Positions 1-12,928 of a DNA stretch of 64,000 nt are shown here, piece after piece (the stretch's first letter is position 1; the number at the start of each line of letters is the position of its first letter). Location: assembly GCA_902790595.1 (NCBI GenBank), contig CADASL010000013.1, forward strand, positions 1-64,000. Reading direction: 5' to 3'. The notes beneath the pieces are model-generated. The model saw only the letters and a program-made list of their open reading frames with translations, searched no databases and had not been told where the DNA came from. Position numbers and translations under genes: made by a program. The stretch is from an uncultured Bacteroidales bacterium (lineage in GTDB: Bacteria > Bacteroidota > Bacteroidia > Bacteroidales > SZUA-534).

Positions 1-3000
1 TGTTACTGGCAACAGTTTCGTTGGCGGCATCTATGGTTCAGCCAATAGTGCTTCATACAGTGGCAACTATATTTTGAGCGGAAGCGCAGCTAACAGCTAC
101 GGCGGCACGTTTGCAACAGCCGAAGAGTTTGCAAGCGGCAAGATTGCTTACGCTCTCAACGGCAACACAAGCAACGGCACGCTCATTTGGTTCCAGACTA
201 TTGGCACCGACTCGCTGCCGGTATTCGACACCGCTCACGCAGTGGTTTACACATCACAGCCGTGCCCATCACTCTACGGCAACACGGTTATCGACAATCC
301 TCACACGTTCGACACTTTCGGCAAGTGCACCGTCTGCGGCGCATATAAGCCCGCAACACTTGTTGCCGATGTGGCAATTGCCGACAGCCTTGGCTTGAGC
401 GACGATTATGTTGGATTCTATGCCATTGAGAACGCGGCTAACCTCTACTGGTTTGCCGATTTGGTTAACAGCAACACCGACCGCGCTGCCAAAGCAGTTC
501 TGCTGGCCGACATTGTGGTTAATGACAGTGTCTTGAGAGCCGACGGCTCACCGATTGCCGGTGCCGACACCGCTCTGCGTGTCTGGACACCGATTGGCAC
601 CAGCAGCTACGCTTATTATGGCACCTTCGATGGCAACGGATACACCATTAGCGGTTTGTATTTCAACAACACTGGCACTTCGTGTGTTGGTTTGTTCGGC
701 TACGTCAGCAGCCCGACAATTAAGAATGTTGGTTTGGTTGACTCCTATGTCAGGGGTGGCCAATATGTAGGCGGTATTGCCGGATATGTTAGCAGTTCGG
801 CTCATATAACCAACTGCTACAATGCGGCCACTGTTTATGCAAGCGGCAATAGCAGCAGTAATGCAGGAGGCATTTGCGGCTATTTGAGCAACTCGTCGGC
901 AGTGATTGACGGTTGCCATAACACTGGATATGTCAGCGGCTACTATCAATATGTAGGTGGCATTTGCGGCTATCAGAATTATGGTACAATAACCAACAGT
1001 TACAACACCGGTAAGGTTTACTCAAGCGCTGGCAACAGCACAAGTAATAATGCGTATGTCGGTGGTATTTCTGGTTATATGAACACTGCATCTATAACCA
1101 ACTGCTACAACACAGGTGATGTTGAGTCACGCGGCTATTGCGCTGGTGGTATTGTAGGTTATATGAGTAACAACTCCGGCAACACAGTAACCAACTGCTT
1201 CAATTTGGAAAGTGTTAAAGCCAACCAATTTGCTGGAGGCATCAGCGGCTATCAGTATAATGGTAAAACAAGCAATTGCTACAATGCTGGTGTTATTACT
1301 GCAAACAGCTATGCAAAAGGTATCAGCGGTAATTTGTTAAGTGGCAACATAACTAACTGCTATGTTCTGAGCAGCAGTGCGCCTGAGCTTAATAATGGAA
1401 CATTGTTCTCAACTGCCGATGAGTTTGCAAGCGGCTTAATCGCCTTCCAGCTCAATGGCTCGATAAACGGCGCCGCCACTTGGCATCAGAATTTGAGCGG
1501 TACCATCGACTCTCTGCCTGTTCTCGACAACAGCCACGGTACGGTTTATATGGGTTGCGACTCGGTATTTGTGAATGATATGGCCGACGCTCCTCACACA
1601 TTTGTCAATGGTGTATGCTCAGTCTGCGGCACCAAAGAGTTCCCGATGCTTGTCGATGGCTGGTACGAGATTGAGAATAAACACCAGCTCTACTGGTTCG
1701 TCGAGCAGGTTAACTCTGGCCAGACAACCATCAATGGTAAGCTGGTTGCCGACATTGTTCTGAACGACAGCGTCTTGAGAGCCAACGGCTCGCTCATTGG
1801 CGCCGACACCTCACTGACCGTCTGGACACCGATGGGAACCAGTTCTTATGCGTATGCCGGAACATTCGACGGACAAGGACACACCATCAGTGGTTTGTAT
1901 TTCAACAATACTGGCACATCTTATGTTGGTTTGTTCGGCTATGTCAGCAACTCGACAATAAAGAATGTTGGTTTGGTTGACTCCTATATGAAGGGTTACC
2001 AATATGTAGGCGGCATAGTCGGATATGTTAACGGTGGAGCCCGGATAACCAACTGCTACAGCGAGGCCACGGTTTACGCCAACTTCAATGGTGAAAGCAA
2101 TGCCGGTGGTATTTGCGGATATATGAACAACTCATCGGCAGTAATTGAAAACTGCTATAATGCCGGATATGTTGATGCCAGAGGCTACATTGTCGGTGGC
2201 ATTTGCGGTTACCAGAAATACGGCAAAATAACCAATTGCTACAACACTGGTAAGATTTATGCATACTCTCAAAACAACAAGAGTTATTATTCTGAAGTTG
2301 GCGGTATTACCGGATTAATCAATAATACGGCTTCGATTGACAATTGCTACAACACAGGCATAGTTGAATCTCCGGCCACATACGCTGGCGGCATTGTTGG
2401 TTATATGAATAACAGTTCTACCAAAGTTACCAACTGCTATAACAGTGGAAATATTATTGCATACAATAATACCAACAGAGGTATTGTTGGCTATATGAAT
2501 TACACTGGCACTTACACCAACAACTATGTTCTGAACGGCAGCGCAACAAACAGCAACGGCGGCACATTCGCCACAGCCGATGAGTTTGCAAGCGGCAAGA
2601 TTGCCATCAAGCTCAACAACTCGGTTAACGGAGCCGCCACTTGGCGCCAGAACTTGAGCGGAACGGTTGACTCGCTGCCGGTTCTGGATACGACACACGC
2701 TTTGGTTTACCTTTCGCAGCCCTGCCGCGTTGTGTACGCCAATAGTGACACAACCCTTGAGCATCAGTACGACGACTTTGGTCAGTGCACCGTTTGCCAC
2801 GAGTATCTGCCGGTATCAATTATTGCCAATGCGGCAATGGCTGATAGCCTTGGCTTGAGCGACGATTACGTTGGATTCTACGCTATTGAGAATGCTGCTC
2901 ACCTCTACTGGTTTGCCAATTTGGTTAACAGCAACACCAACCGCGCTGCCAAAGCTGTTCTGCTGGCCGACATTGTTGTCAACGACAACGTACTGACTGT

Positions 3001-6000
3001 TGACGGCTCGCCGATTGCCGGTGCCGACACCGCTCTCCGCACGTGGACACCGATAGGCAACAGCAGCTACAATTATTATGGCACCTTCGACGGCAACGGA
3101 CACACCATCAGCGGTTTGTATTTCAACAATACAGGAACATCGTATGTTGGTTTGTTCGGTTACGTCAGCAATCCGACAATAAAGAATGTTGGTTTGGTTG
3201 ACTCTTATATCAAAGGTCTCCAATATGTAGGCGGTATTGCAGGATTTGTTAGCAATTCGGCTCATATAACCAACTGCTATAACAATGCCACGGTTTATGC
3301 TAGCGGCAATAGTAGCAGTTGTGCCGGTGGCATTTGTGGATATTTGAGCAACTCGTCAGCAGTGATTGACAGCTGCCACAACACAGGTTATGTCAGCGGC
3401 TATTATCAGTATGTGGGCGGCATTTGCGGCTATCAGAATTATGGTACAATAACCAACAGCTACAACGCTGGCAAGGTTTACTCAAACGCTGGCAACAGCA
3501 CAAGTAATACAGCAAATGTAGGTGGTATTTCCGGTTATATGAACTACACTGCATCGATAACCAACTGCTACAACACAGGAGATGTTGAGGCATACGGTTA
3601 TCGTGTAGGAGGTATTGTTGGTCAAATGAATAACTCTGGCAACCAAGTAACCAACTGCTACAACTTAGGTAATGTCAAAGCAAGGGGAAATGCTGGTGGT
3701 ATTAGCGGATATTTGTATGTTGGCACAATAGCCAACAACTACAACAATGGTGAGGTTGAGGCAACTAACGGCAATGCCGGCGGCATTAGCGGAGGCCAGG
3801 ATTATGGAACCATAACCAACAGCTATAACAGCGGCAGTGTCAAGACTACTAGCAGCTATGCCGGTGGAGTTACAGGTTATGTGAATTATTCAACAGCTCA
3901 GATTACCAACTGCTACAATGTTGGAACCGTTACGTCAAACGGCTATGCAAGCGGCATCGCGGGCAACAAGTTTGGCGTTACAGCTTACAACTACGCTTTG
4001 AGCGGAACTGCTCCCGAATGCTATGGTGGCTCGTTTGCCACTGCCGAGGAGTTTGCAAACGGTTTGGTTGCCTACGGCCTTAATGGTAAGACGAGCGAAA
4101 ACGTGGTTTGGTTCCAGACCATTGGCACCGACTCGCTGCCTGTTTGGGACACCACCCACGCCGTGGTTTACGCCACCGCTCCTTGCGATGTAATCTGCAG
4201 CAACACTCCGGGCGGTGTGAAAGAGCACGCCACTTGCAACGCTCTGGGCCAGTGCCCCGATTGCGGCAAGTATCTTGCTACTCCGCTCTTTGTGGCGACA
4301 GCCGGCATTGCCGACTCGCTTGGTCTGAGCGGTGATTATGTCGGATTCTATGCTATTGAAAATGCCGCACAGCTCTATTGGTTTGCCAATGAGGTCAACG
4401 GTGGCGCAACCAATGCCAAGGCTGTTCTGCTGGACAACATTGTGGTTAACGATGACGTCCTGACAGCAGATGGCTCACTCAACGGCGACGGCAGCAGCAG
4501 CTTTGCCGTTTGGACACCGATTGGCAACAACAACCGCCAGTACGCCGGCACCTTCGACGGCAACGGCCACACCATCAGCGGTTTGTATTTCAACGATGAG
4601 TATGCTGACTATGTTGGTTTGTTCGGCTACGTGAGCTACCCGACCATTAAGAATGTCAGCATTGAGGATTCTTATATTGAAGGTAGGCAGTATGTGGCAG
4701 GCATTGCCGGTTACATCTACAGCAGCGCACAGATAAGCAACTGCCACAATGCGGCAACTGTTTATTCCGCTTACAACAGTGAGAATTATGTTGGCGGTAT
4801 TGCCGGAAATATTGAAAGCTCATCGGCAGTGATTGACAGTTGCACGAACGCAGGATTCATCAGTGCCTACGGTAGCTATGTAGGCGGCATTTGCGGTCGT
4901 GTTGGCTATGGCACAGTAAAGAATAGCTACAATACGGGCAAGATTTACTCGAACTCGTACAACAGCACAAGCAGCAACGCCTATGTGGGCGGCATCGCAG
5001 GCTATATAAATAACTCGGCATCAATAAGAAACAGCTACAATACTGCCGATGTTGAAGCCAAGGGTTACTATGCGGGTGGCATTGTTGGTTATATGAGTAA
5101 TTCAAGTAACCAAATAACCAACTGCTACAACTTGGGTAATGTGAAAGCATACGGATATGCCGGAGGCATCTGCGGCTATCAAAATTACGGCACAATAACT
5201 AAAAACTACAACATTGGTATTGTTACGGCAAACAGCAATGTTGGTGGTATTTGTGGTTACCGATACAGTGGAACTGTAAGTACAAACTATGTTTTGAAAG
5301 GCACCGCATCGAGCAGCAATGGTGGCACCTTTGTTTCGGCAGCCGAGTTGGCAAGCGGCAAGGTGGCTTACTGGCTTAACGGCTCGGTAAGCGGCGGCAC
5401 CACTTGGTTCCAGACTCTCGGCGAAGACGCTCGTCCGCTCTTCGACGCCACTCACGCCAAGGTTTACACTTCGGCTCCGTGTCCTTATTCGAACGACACT
5501 ACAGGCGTGCGCGAGCACAGTTTCAACGAGATTGGCCTCTGCTCAGTCTGCGGAAGCGGAACACAACCGTCGCTTGTCGATGGCTGGTATGAGATTGACA
5601 ACGCCGGCAAGCTCTACTGGTTTGCACAGACAGTCAACGCTTATGCTGACAGCGCAAGCATCAAGGGACGTTTGACAGCCGACATTGTGGTGAACGACAG
5701 CGTTTTGAACACCAACGGTTCACTCAAAGGCTCGCCAGAGTTCGAGTGGACACCGATAGGCTCATCGTCGATAACCTATAAGGGAACATTCGACGGCCAG
5801 GGCCACACCATCAGCGGTCTGTATTTCAACAATACCAACACAACGTATGTCGGTTTGTTTGGCTATACCAATAACGCAACCATCAGTAATGTTGGTTTGG
5901 TTGACTCTTACATTAATGCCAATCAGCAGGTTGGCGGTATTGTCGGCCGTATGTCAGGCAATACTCAGATAGCAAACTGCTACAGCCGGGCAACAGTCAA

Positions 6001-9000
6001 TTCGGGCAGCTACTCTGGCGGTCTTTGCGGTTATCTGGAGAGCGGCACCATAAGCAACAGCTACTTTGCCGGTACTCTTTTGTCTTCGGGCAGCTACATA
6101 TATGGCATTTCCGGTTATAATGCCGGAACAATAGCCAAGTGCTATGTTCTGACCGGCAGTGCGTCGTTAGCCAACACTGGCGCATCGTTCCGCACGGCGA
6201 CCGAGTTCGCAAACGGCAGTGTTGCCCACTTGCTCAACGATACGGTCGATGGCGGCTCACTGTGGCGCCAGACACTTTCGGTTGACGCATTCCCGGTTCT
6301 CGACACCGCTAGCGGCAAGGTTTACGCTTCGGCTCCGTGTCCGTTCTCTAACGATACGACAGGCGTTCAGCAACACCAGTTCGGCGCCGACGGCTTCTGC
6401 ATCTATTGCCACGCCACTACAGCTCCGGCTCTTGTCGATGGCTGGTACGAGATTGAAAATGCTGGTCATCTGATGTGGTTCGCGCAACAGGTGAACACCT
6501 ATGCCGACAGTGCAGCCATCAAAGGCAAGCTTATGGCCGACATTGTTCTGAACAGCAATGTCCTGACCGAGGACGGCACACTCAACGGCAATCCGGCTGT
6601 TGAGTGGACACCGATTGGCACATCGTCGATAACCTATAAGGGAACATTCGATGGCCAGGGTCACACCATCAGCGGTTTGTATCTGAACAACACTTCAAAA
6701 TCGTATGTTGGCTTGTTCGGCTACACCATCAGCGCAACCATTCAGAATGTTGGTGTTGAGGATTCTTATATTAGGGGATACCAAAATATTGGTGGTATTG
6801 CCGGTTATGCAAACGGAACCAACATAACCAACTGCCACTTTGCAGGTTATGTTTATGGCTCTTATTATTACGTTGGCGGCATTAGCGGCGGTTATGGTGT
6901 AATTACCAACTGCTACAATGCAGGCAAGATAGTAGGAGGCAGCTATTATACTGGCGGTATCTGCGGAATGTATGGAACACAAACCAACTGCTACAATGCA
7001 GGCGCGGTAAATGGTTACTATTATACTGGCGGTATCTGCGGAATGTATGGAACTCAAATCAGGTGCTACAATATTGGAACGGTTACGGGTTCAAGCTATT
7101 ACCGGGCCATTAACGGAAGCGGCGGTTCACAATCGTACTGCTATTATCTGAATACCAGCGCATCGACCGCTGGCGGTGGTTCATCGGCCACAGCCGAGGA
7201 GTTTGCCAACGGCCGTGTTGCTTATCTGCTCAACGCAAGCAAGAGCGACAGCACAGTAGTTTGGCGCCAGAACATTGGCACCGACCTGCTCCCGGTTTAC
7301 GACACCACTCACGCCATTGTTTATCTGTCGGCTCCGTGCCCGGTTTACTCCAATGTGGCCGAGAAGGAGCACGGCACTTGCAACGCTCTGGGTCAATGCC
7401 CCGATTGCGGTCACTATCTCACCGCTCCGTTGTATGTCGCGACTTCAGCCATTGCCGACAGCCTTGGCCTTGACGAGAAATATGTGGGCTACTATGCAAT
7501 CAGTAACGCCGCACAACTCTACGGCTTTGCCGATATGGTCAACAGTGGCTCTACCTCAATCAAAGGTGTTCTGCTGAACGACATCACTGTTAATAGCAAT
7601 GTTCTGAACGGCACAGAGCTTAACGGCGACGGTAGCAACTTTGCCGCTTGGACGCCGATAGGCACCAGCAGCTATAATTATTACGGCACCTTCGACGGCA
7701 ACGGACATACTGTTAGCGGATTGTATTTCAACGATGCAAACACTTCGTATGTTGGTTTGTTCGGTTACATCGGCGGCCCGACTATAAAGAATGTTGGTGT
7801 GGTTGACTCTTATCTGAAAGGTTACGAATATGTAGCTGGTATTGCCGGATACGTTAACAGCTCGGCTCAGATAACCAACTGTTACAACGAAGCTACGGTT
7901 TATGCAAGTTACCAGTATAGTTATGCCGGTGGCATTTGCGGGCGTTTGGGCAGTTCGTCGGCATTGATTGACAGCTGCTACAACATTGGATATGTCAGCG
8001 GCTACTATCAGTATGTAGGCGGCATTTGCGTTATATGGACAACACCGCATCAATAGCCGACAGCTACAACACAGGCGATGTTGAGGCATACGGCTACCGT
8101 GCAGGCGGTATTGCCGGTTATATGGGTAACAATTCAACCAAAATAACCAACTGCTTCAGTACTGGTAATATTACTGCAAGCAACTATGCAAGCGGCATTA
8201 CAGCCTATTTGAAGGGAGTTACAATCAACAACTTCGCTTTGAGCGGCACCGCTGCCAATTGTGACGGTGGCCAGTTTGCTACAGCCGAAGAGTTTGCAAG
8301 CGGCAAGGTGACATTCGCTTTGAACAACAGCATTGCCGACAGCACTGTTGTATGGTTCCAGACATTGGACACCGATTCGCTGCCAGTTTTGGATAACACT
8401 CACGGCATTGTTTACGCTGCTGAACCTTGCCATTCGGCATTTGCAAACAGCGCTGTTGGCGGTAAGCCTCATACATTCGACGCCTTTGGCCAGTGCACCG
8501 TCTGCGGAGAGTATGAGCCTGCAACGTTTGTTGCCGACGCGGCCGTAGCCGACAGTCTTGGTCTTGACGATAGCTATGTGGGCTTCTATGCTATTGATCG
8601 TGCGGCTCAGCTCTATTGGTTTGCCGAGCAGGTGAACAGTGGTTCAACAGAAATCAACGGTGTTCTTCTGAACAACATCATTGTCAACGACAGCGTTCTG
8701 ACCGAAGAAGGCGTACTCAAAGGCACTCCGGCCCGTACTTGGTCACCGATTGGTACTAATTCTTTCAGCTATGCCGGAACATTCGATGGCAATGGCTACA
8801 CCATCAGCGGTTTGTATTTCAACGATGTCAAAGCTTCGTATGTTGGTTTGTTCGGTTACGTCAACAATCCAACCATTGCGAATGTGGGTGTTGTTGATTC
8901 ATACTTCAAGGGCTGTCAATATATGGGCGGCATTGTCGGTCGTATCAATGGCAGCGCCAAAATAACTAATTGCTTCAATGCAGCCACCATTTATGCCAAC

Positions 9001-10735
9001 GCTAGTGGCGACTGTGACGCTGGCGGCATCTGCGGTTATATGGGCAACTCAACTGTGATTGACGGCTGTTACAACATTGGATTTATCACCGTGTATTTGC
9101 AAATTGCCGGTGGCATTTGTGGTTATCAGAACAACGGCACTATAACCAACTGCTACAATACAGGCAAGGTTCATTCAAGCGCTGGCAACAGCACTGGTAA
9201 TAATGCGTATGCCGGAGGTATTTCTGGATATATGACCAACTCGGCATCGATAGCTAACTGCTACAATACTGGCGATGTTGATGGCTATGGCAACTATGTA
9301 GGTGGTATCGCTGGTTATATGTATAACTCAAGTAACCAAGTAACCAACAGCTACAACTTGGGAAGTGTTAAGGCCAACCAATATGCTGGCGGTATAAGCG
9401 GCTATCACAGATATGGTACAACAAGCAATTGCTACAATGCCGGTGCCATTACTGCAAACAGCTATGCAAGAGGTATTAGCGGTTATTGGATTAGTGGCAG
9501 CAGAATCAACTGCTATGTTTTGAGTGGCAGTGCATCAGATAACGGTGGAGGCACGTTTGCCACGGCTGATGATTTTGCAAGCGGCTTAATCGCCTACCAG
9601 CTCAACGGATCGGAGAACAACGGCGCCGTTTGGCATCAGAATCTCAACTCTCCGGTTGACTCTCTGCCTGTTCTCGACAAAACTCACGCTCCAGTTTGGA
9701 TGGGTTGCGACTCGGTATTCGTGAACGATATGGCCGACGCTCCTCACCACTTTGTCGATGGTGTTTGCTCTGTCTGCGGTGTGAAGGAGTTCCCGATGCT
9801 TGTCGATGGCTGGTACGAGATTGAGAACCAATATCAGCTATACTGGTTCGCTGAGCAGGTTAACTCAGGCAAGACAACCATCAATGGCAAGCTTGTTGCC
9901 GACATTGTTGTCAACGACAGCGTTCTTGACACCGATGGCAACCTTTACGGTGCCGACAGCCTCTACAAGGCCTGGACTCCGATTGGTACCACCAGCTACA
10001 AATTTGCTGGCTCATTTGATGGTCAGGGACACACTGTCAGCGGTTTGTATTTCAACAATACAAACAGTGGCAATTATCCTAATGGTGGCGACAGGATAGG
10101 ATTGATTGGTTACGCTAACAGTGCTACAATAAAGAATGTTGGTGTGGTTGATTCATACTTGTATGGTAATTACCAAGTGTCAGGTATTTGCGCTTATTCA
10201 ACAAGCAGCACAATAACTAACTGCTGGAATGCTTCAACCATTAAGAGCTCGTACAATGTCGCCTCAGGCATTATGGGTGAGGGAAGCTACAATACAATAA
10301 CTGCTTGCTACAATGAGGGATTGATTTCTGGCGCTGGATTTTCTGGAGGTATTGTCGGATACCTCTCTTCCGGCTCGATAACCAACAGCTACAATACAGG
10401 AGAGATAGCAGGTAGAGGCAACTATGCGGCCGGTATTGTCGCGTATTTGAATGGCGGTACAGTAACCGGAAACTACACTGTAGGAACCGTTAATGGCGGC
10501 AACTATGTGGGCGGTGTTTACGGTGGTTTTGGCAGCGGCAGCGTAACCAAGAACTATGTTTTGAGTGGTAGTGTATCATCGAACAATGGAGGAACATTCG
10601 TAACAGCCGACGACTTCACCGGCGGTAAGGTTGCATACAGTTTGACTGGCGGCGATACTCTGGCTCCAGCTTGGCACCAGACTCTCTTCGCCGACGCAAT
10701 GCCTGTTCTCGATACCACTCGCAACATTGTTGCCG
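1..10735 (+). repeat. Nine-cassette coding macro-repeat array (GLUG cassettes)
   Basis: The strand block encoding GTFDGxGxTISGLYFN recurs nine times, starting near 620, 1,861, 3,081, 4,549, 5,785, 6,645, 7,686, 8,775 and 10,011. Spacings are about 1,240, 1,220, 1,470, 1,235, 860, 1,040, 1,090 and 1,235 bp. Length differences come from gain or loss of individual GLUG units of roughly 75-110 bp. Several stretches are near-identical at DNA level between cassettes 1 and 3 (for example 900-1,000 against 3,360-3,460), which favours homologous exchange and makes assembly here error-prone. Confidence 0.85.
2..8056 (+). pseudogene. Giant GLUG-repeat surface protein, N-terminal/central part (5' partial, frameshifted)
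   Basis: The frame is open from base 2, so the true start lies left of the window; a TTG at 74 is only an internal codon. The visible part, about 2,685 residues, is built from GLUG-type units (VGGIxGY...ITNCYNxG) organised into larger cassettes. Each cassette has a lead-in (TAxEFASGxxAxxLNG...WxQ...DSLPVxD), a cysteine pair segment (HxFxxxGxCxxCG), a helical segment (ADSLGLxxxYVGFYAIxNAAxLYWFA) and a conserved strand block (WTPIG...GTFDGxGxTISGLYFN). GLUG repeats are known from bacterial surface and adhesin-like proteins. The frame ends at a TAG after the sequence leaves the repeat pattern near 8,030; the pattern resumes at once in another frame, so this and the following segment are one broken gene. 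A role in surface adhesion or binding is inferred, not shown. Confidence 0.85.
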
Positions 10736-12651
10736 GCTATGCCGAGACAGTGGGTGATGAGATAATCGTTCACGGTAACCTGGTTGTTGCCACCGATTAT
10801 GTGATTGCCGATAGCAAGACACTTGTTGTTCCTGCCGGAGCATCTCTCACAGCAACCAATTCGGCTGTCATCACCAACAATGGTAAGTTGGCTGTCGATG
10901 GCACTCTTGTGGCTGCAAGCATCAATGGCGCTGGCGACTTTGTCTACCGCGACATCACCGATGCCGAGCTTACGCTTGTCTCAACAAGCGTAACCTACAA
11001 GGGTTCAGAGTTCACTGTTGCCGATGGTCTTGAGGTTGAATATCTCACCCGCACAGCCTTTGGCAAGACGCTGACCTTCGATGCTGAGAACGCCGATGTT
11101 GCTTACTCTGCAAACCGCAACGCTGGTACGGCAACTGTTGTCTGGACTGTTTCCGACACGGTTACCATCAGCCGCGAGTTCACCATTGAGCCGCGCAGCC
11201 TCACCATCACGGTCGATAGCACATACAACAAGGCTTACGATGGAACAACTGTGGCAACAGGCATCATCAGCAGCAACAAGGTTGAAGGCGACAACCTCGC
11301 AATCAGCTACACTGCCGCCTTCGCCAATGCCAATGCAGGTGCCGACAAGGCTGTCAGCTACAGCTTCAGCGTCAGTGGCGCCGATGCGGCCAACTATGTG
11401 CTTGCCTCAACAACCGGCACTGGCGTGGCCAGCATCAGCGCACGCACAGGCGTTGTTGTCACTGTCAACGGTAAGCGGAGAGTTGTTGTTTATAACGGAA
11501 ATGAGCAGGTTGTTACCGGTTACAATGTGACCTTTAACAATGCCATCTACACTGCCGCCGACTTCACTTTCAGCGGCGTCGATACCGTGAAAGCGACTAA
11601 CGCCGGCACTTATGATATGCAGCTTGCCGACTCGCTATTCAGCAACATCAATGCAAACTTTGCCGATGTTACGTTTGTGGTTAACGATGGCTCGCTCATC
11701 ATTACCAAGGCGACAACTGCTCCCAACAAGCCGGCGGCTACAATGGAGACTCGGTATGTCAACACCCAGCTTGTTGAGTTGCCTGATGGATGGAGATGGA
11801 ACGAGTACAGAGCTCTCGAGATTGGTACCAACAAAGACACTGCAATCTATGTGGGTGCCGATGCAGGCAACTACAACATTGAGCGTGCTGTGGTTACCAT
11901 CACTCGTCTGGCTTGTCTGCACAACGAAGGCGACAGCATACTCTATGTTCTTGAACCGACTTGCTCGCACGCTGGCTACACCGGTAACCATTGCTGCAAG
12001 ATTTGCGGTGAGATTTACGAGTACGGCGACAGCATCCCGGCTCTTGAGCACACACCCGACTCGATTGCCATCGAGAACTATGTGGCTCCGACCTACACCG
12101 CAGCAGGTTCTTACGACTCGGTTGTTTACTGCTCTGTTTGCCACGTTGAACTGAGCCGCAAGCACATCGAGGTGCCGATGCTCATTACAGTTGCCAATAA
12201 GATTGAGCTGAAGTCGATGCCGAAGGTTGAGTACGTTGCGGGCGAGATGCTCGATGTCAGCGGAGCTGTTGTTGTGGTAACGTTCAGCAACGGAACAACC
12301 AAGGAGATTGCCCTGTCGGCCGCAATGGTCAGCGGTTTCGATGCCAAGAAAGTTGGCGAGCAGAAACTCACCGTCACCTACACCGTCGATGGAGTAACGC
12401 TCACAACAACCTTCACCGTTAAGGTTGAGAAAAACACCGCCGTTGACGATGAGGCTGCTAACACCGCAAACATCTACGCATACGGAAACACAATTGTGGT
12501 TGAGAACGCCACCGATGAAATCCGCGTTTACAATGCGATGGGCGGCTTTGTGGCAGCATCGAACGAGGCAAACGCAAAAATCCGTGTCAACGGCGCAGGC
12601 ATCTACATTGTCAAGACCGGCCAAGTTTCAAAACGTGTAATGGTTTATTAA
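8026..12651 (+). pseudogene. Giant GLUG-repeat surface protein, C-terminal part with T9SS sorting tail
   Basis: This is the out-of-frame continuation of the preceding segment; the only start available is an internal TTG, so it is unlikely to be translated alone. In order it holds two more GLUG cassettes (to about 10,730), a YDG/MBG-type domain (about 11,200-11,440, YNKAYDGTT), a second MBG-like domain (to about 11,710), a cysteine-rich segment with TCSHAGYTGNHCCKICG (about 11,910-12,175), a bacterial Ig-like Big_3-type domain (about 12,185-12,425), and a final 65 residues fitting a T9SS type A sorting domain (IRVYNAMGG...GIYIVKTG...KRVMVY). The tail predicts export through the outer membrane by T9SS and surface attachment. 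The frameshift separates this export signal from the rest, so the product made from the upstream start would not be displayed. Confidence 0.85.
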
Positions 12652-12659
12652 TTAGTAAT

Positions 12660-12692
12660 AAAACGGGGGTGCCTTCGGGTGCTTCCGTTTTC
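12660..12692. terminator. Hairpin downstream of the surface-protein gene
   Basis: The outer arms aaaacgg and ccgtttt enclose an inner gtgcc-ttcg-ggtgc stem-loop. It starts 8 bases after the stop codon. The trailing bases are C plus an A-run, so it would terminate better on the minus strand or act as a 3'-end stabiliser; the true terminator is probably the next hairpin. Confidence 0.5.
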
Positions 12693-12737
12693 AAAAAAAA
12701 CGTCAGGCGAAACTGGCGTGATTCTTCTCATAAGAGG

Positions 12738-12766
12738 TCCGGGGTGATGAGCCCCGGATTTTTTTT
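12738..12766 (+). terminator. Rho-independent terminator
   Basis: The arms tccgggg and ccccgga (7 bp) with a 7-base loop are followed by a run of eight T. It separates the surface-protein gene from purH. Confidence 0.85.
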
Positions 12767-12855
12767 GCCATCCTCCGCCCCGCCCCACGCGGCGCTTGTT
12801 TAAAATATTGTTTACAAATATGAACGCCTCTAAACCCAATCGCTTTCAAAAATTA

Positions 12856-12863
12856 TATATTTG
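12856..12863 (+). promoter_or_regulatory. Candidate purH promoter -7 box
   Basis: TATATTTG matches the Bacteroidota -7 consensus TAnnTTTG and lies about 65 bases before the chosen purH start. No good TTTG -33 box is seen at the usual 19-23 base spacing. Confidence 0.45.
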
Positions 12864-12928
12864 TGCGTTGGAGTGGCGGAGTGTTTTTCGTCATATCTTA
12901 CTTATTATCAAGTTTAAACGAATTGTTG

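Noticed and set aside
1..10700. The regular repeats as a CRISPR array or tandem satellite
   Set aside because: The repeats are in frame, encode GLUG protein units and vary in length in codon multiples; there are no short identical repeats with unique spacers.
12863..12928. Upstream start for purH
   Set aside because: The extra 22 residues are unlike the family and overlap the TATATTTG box.
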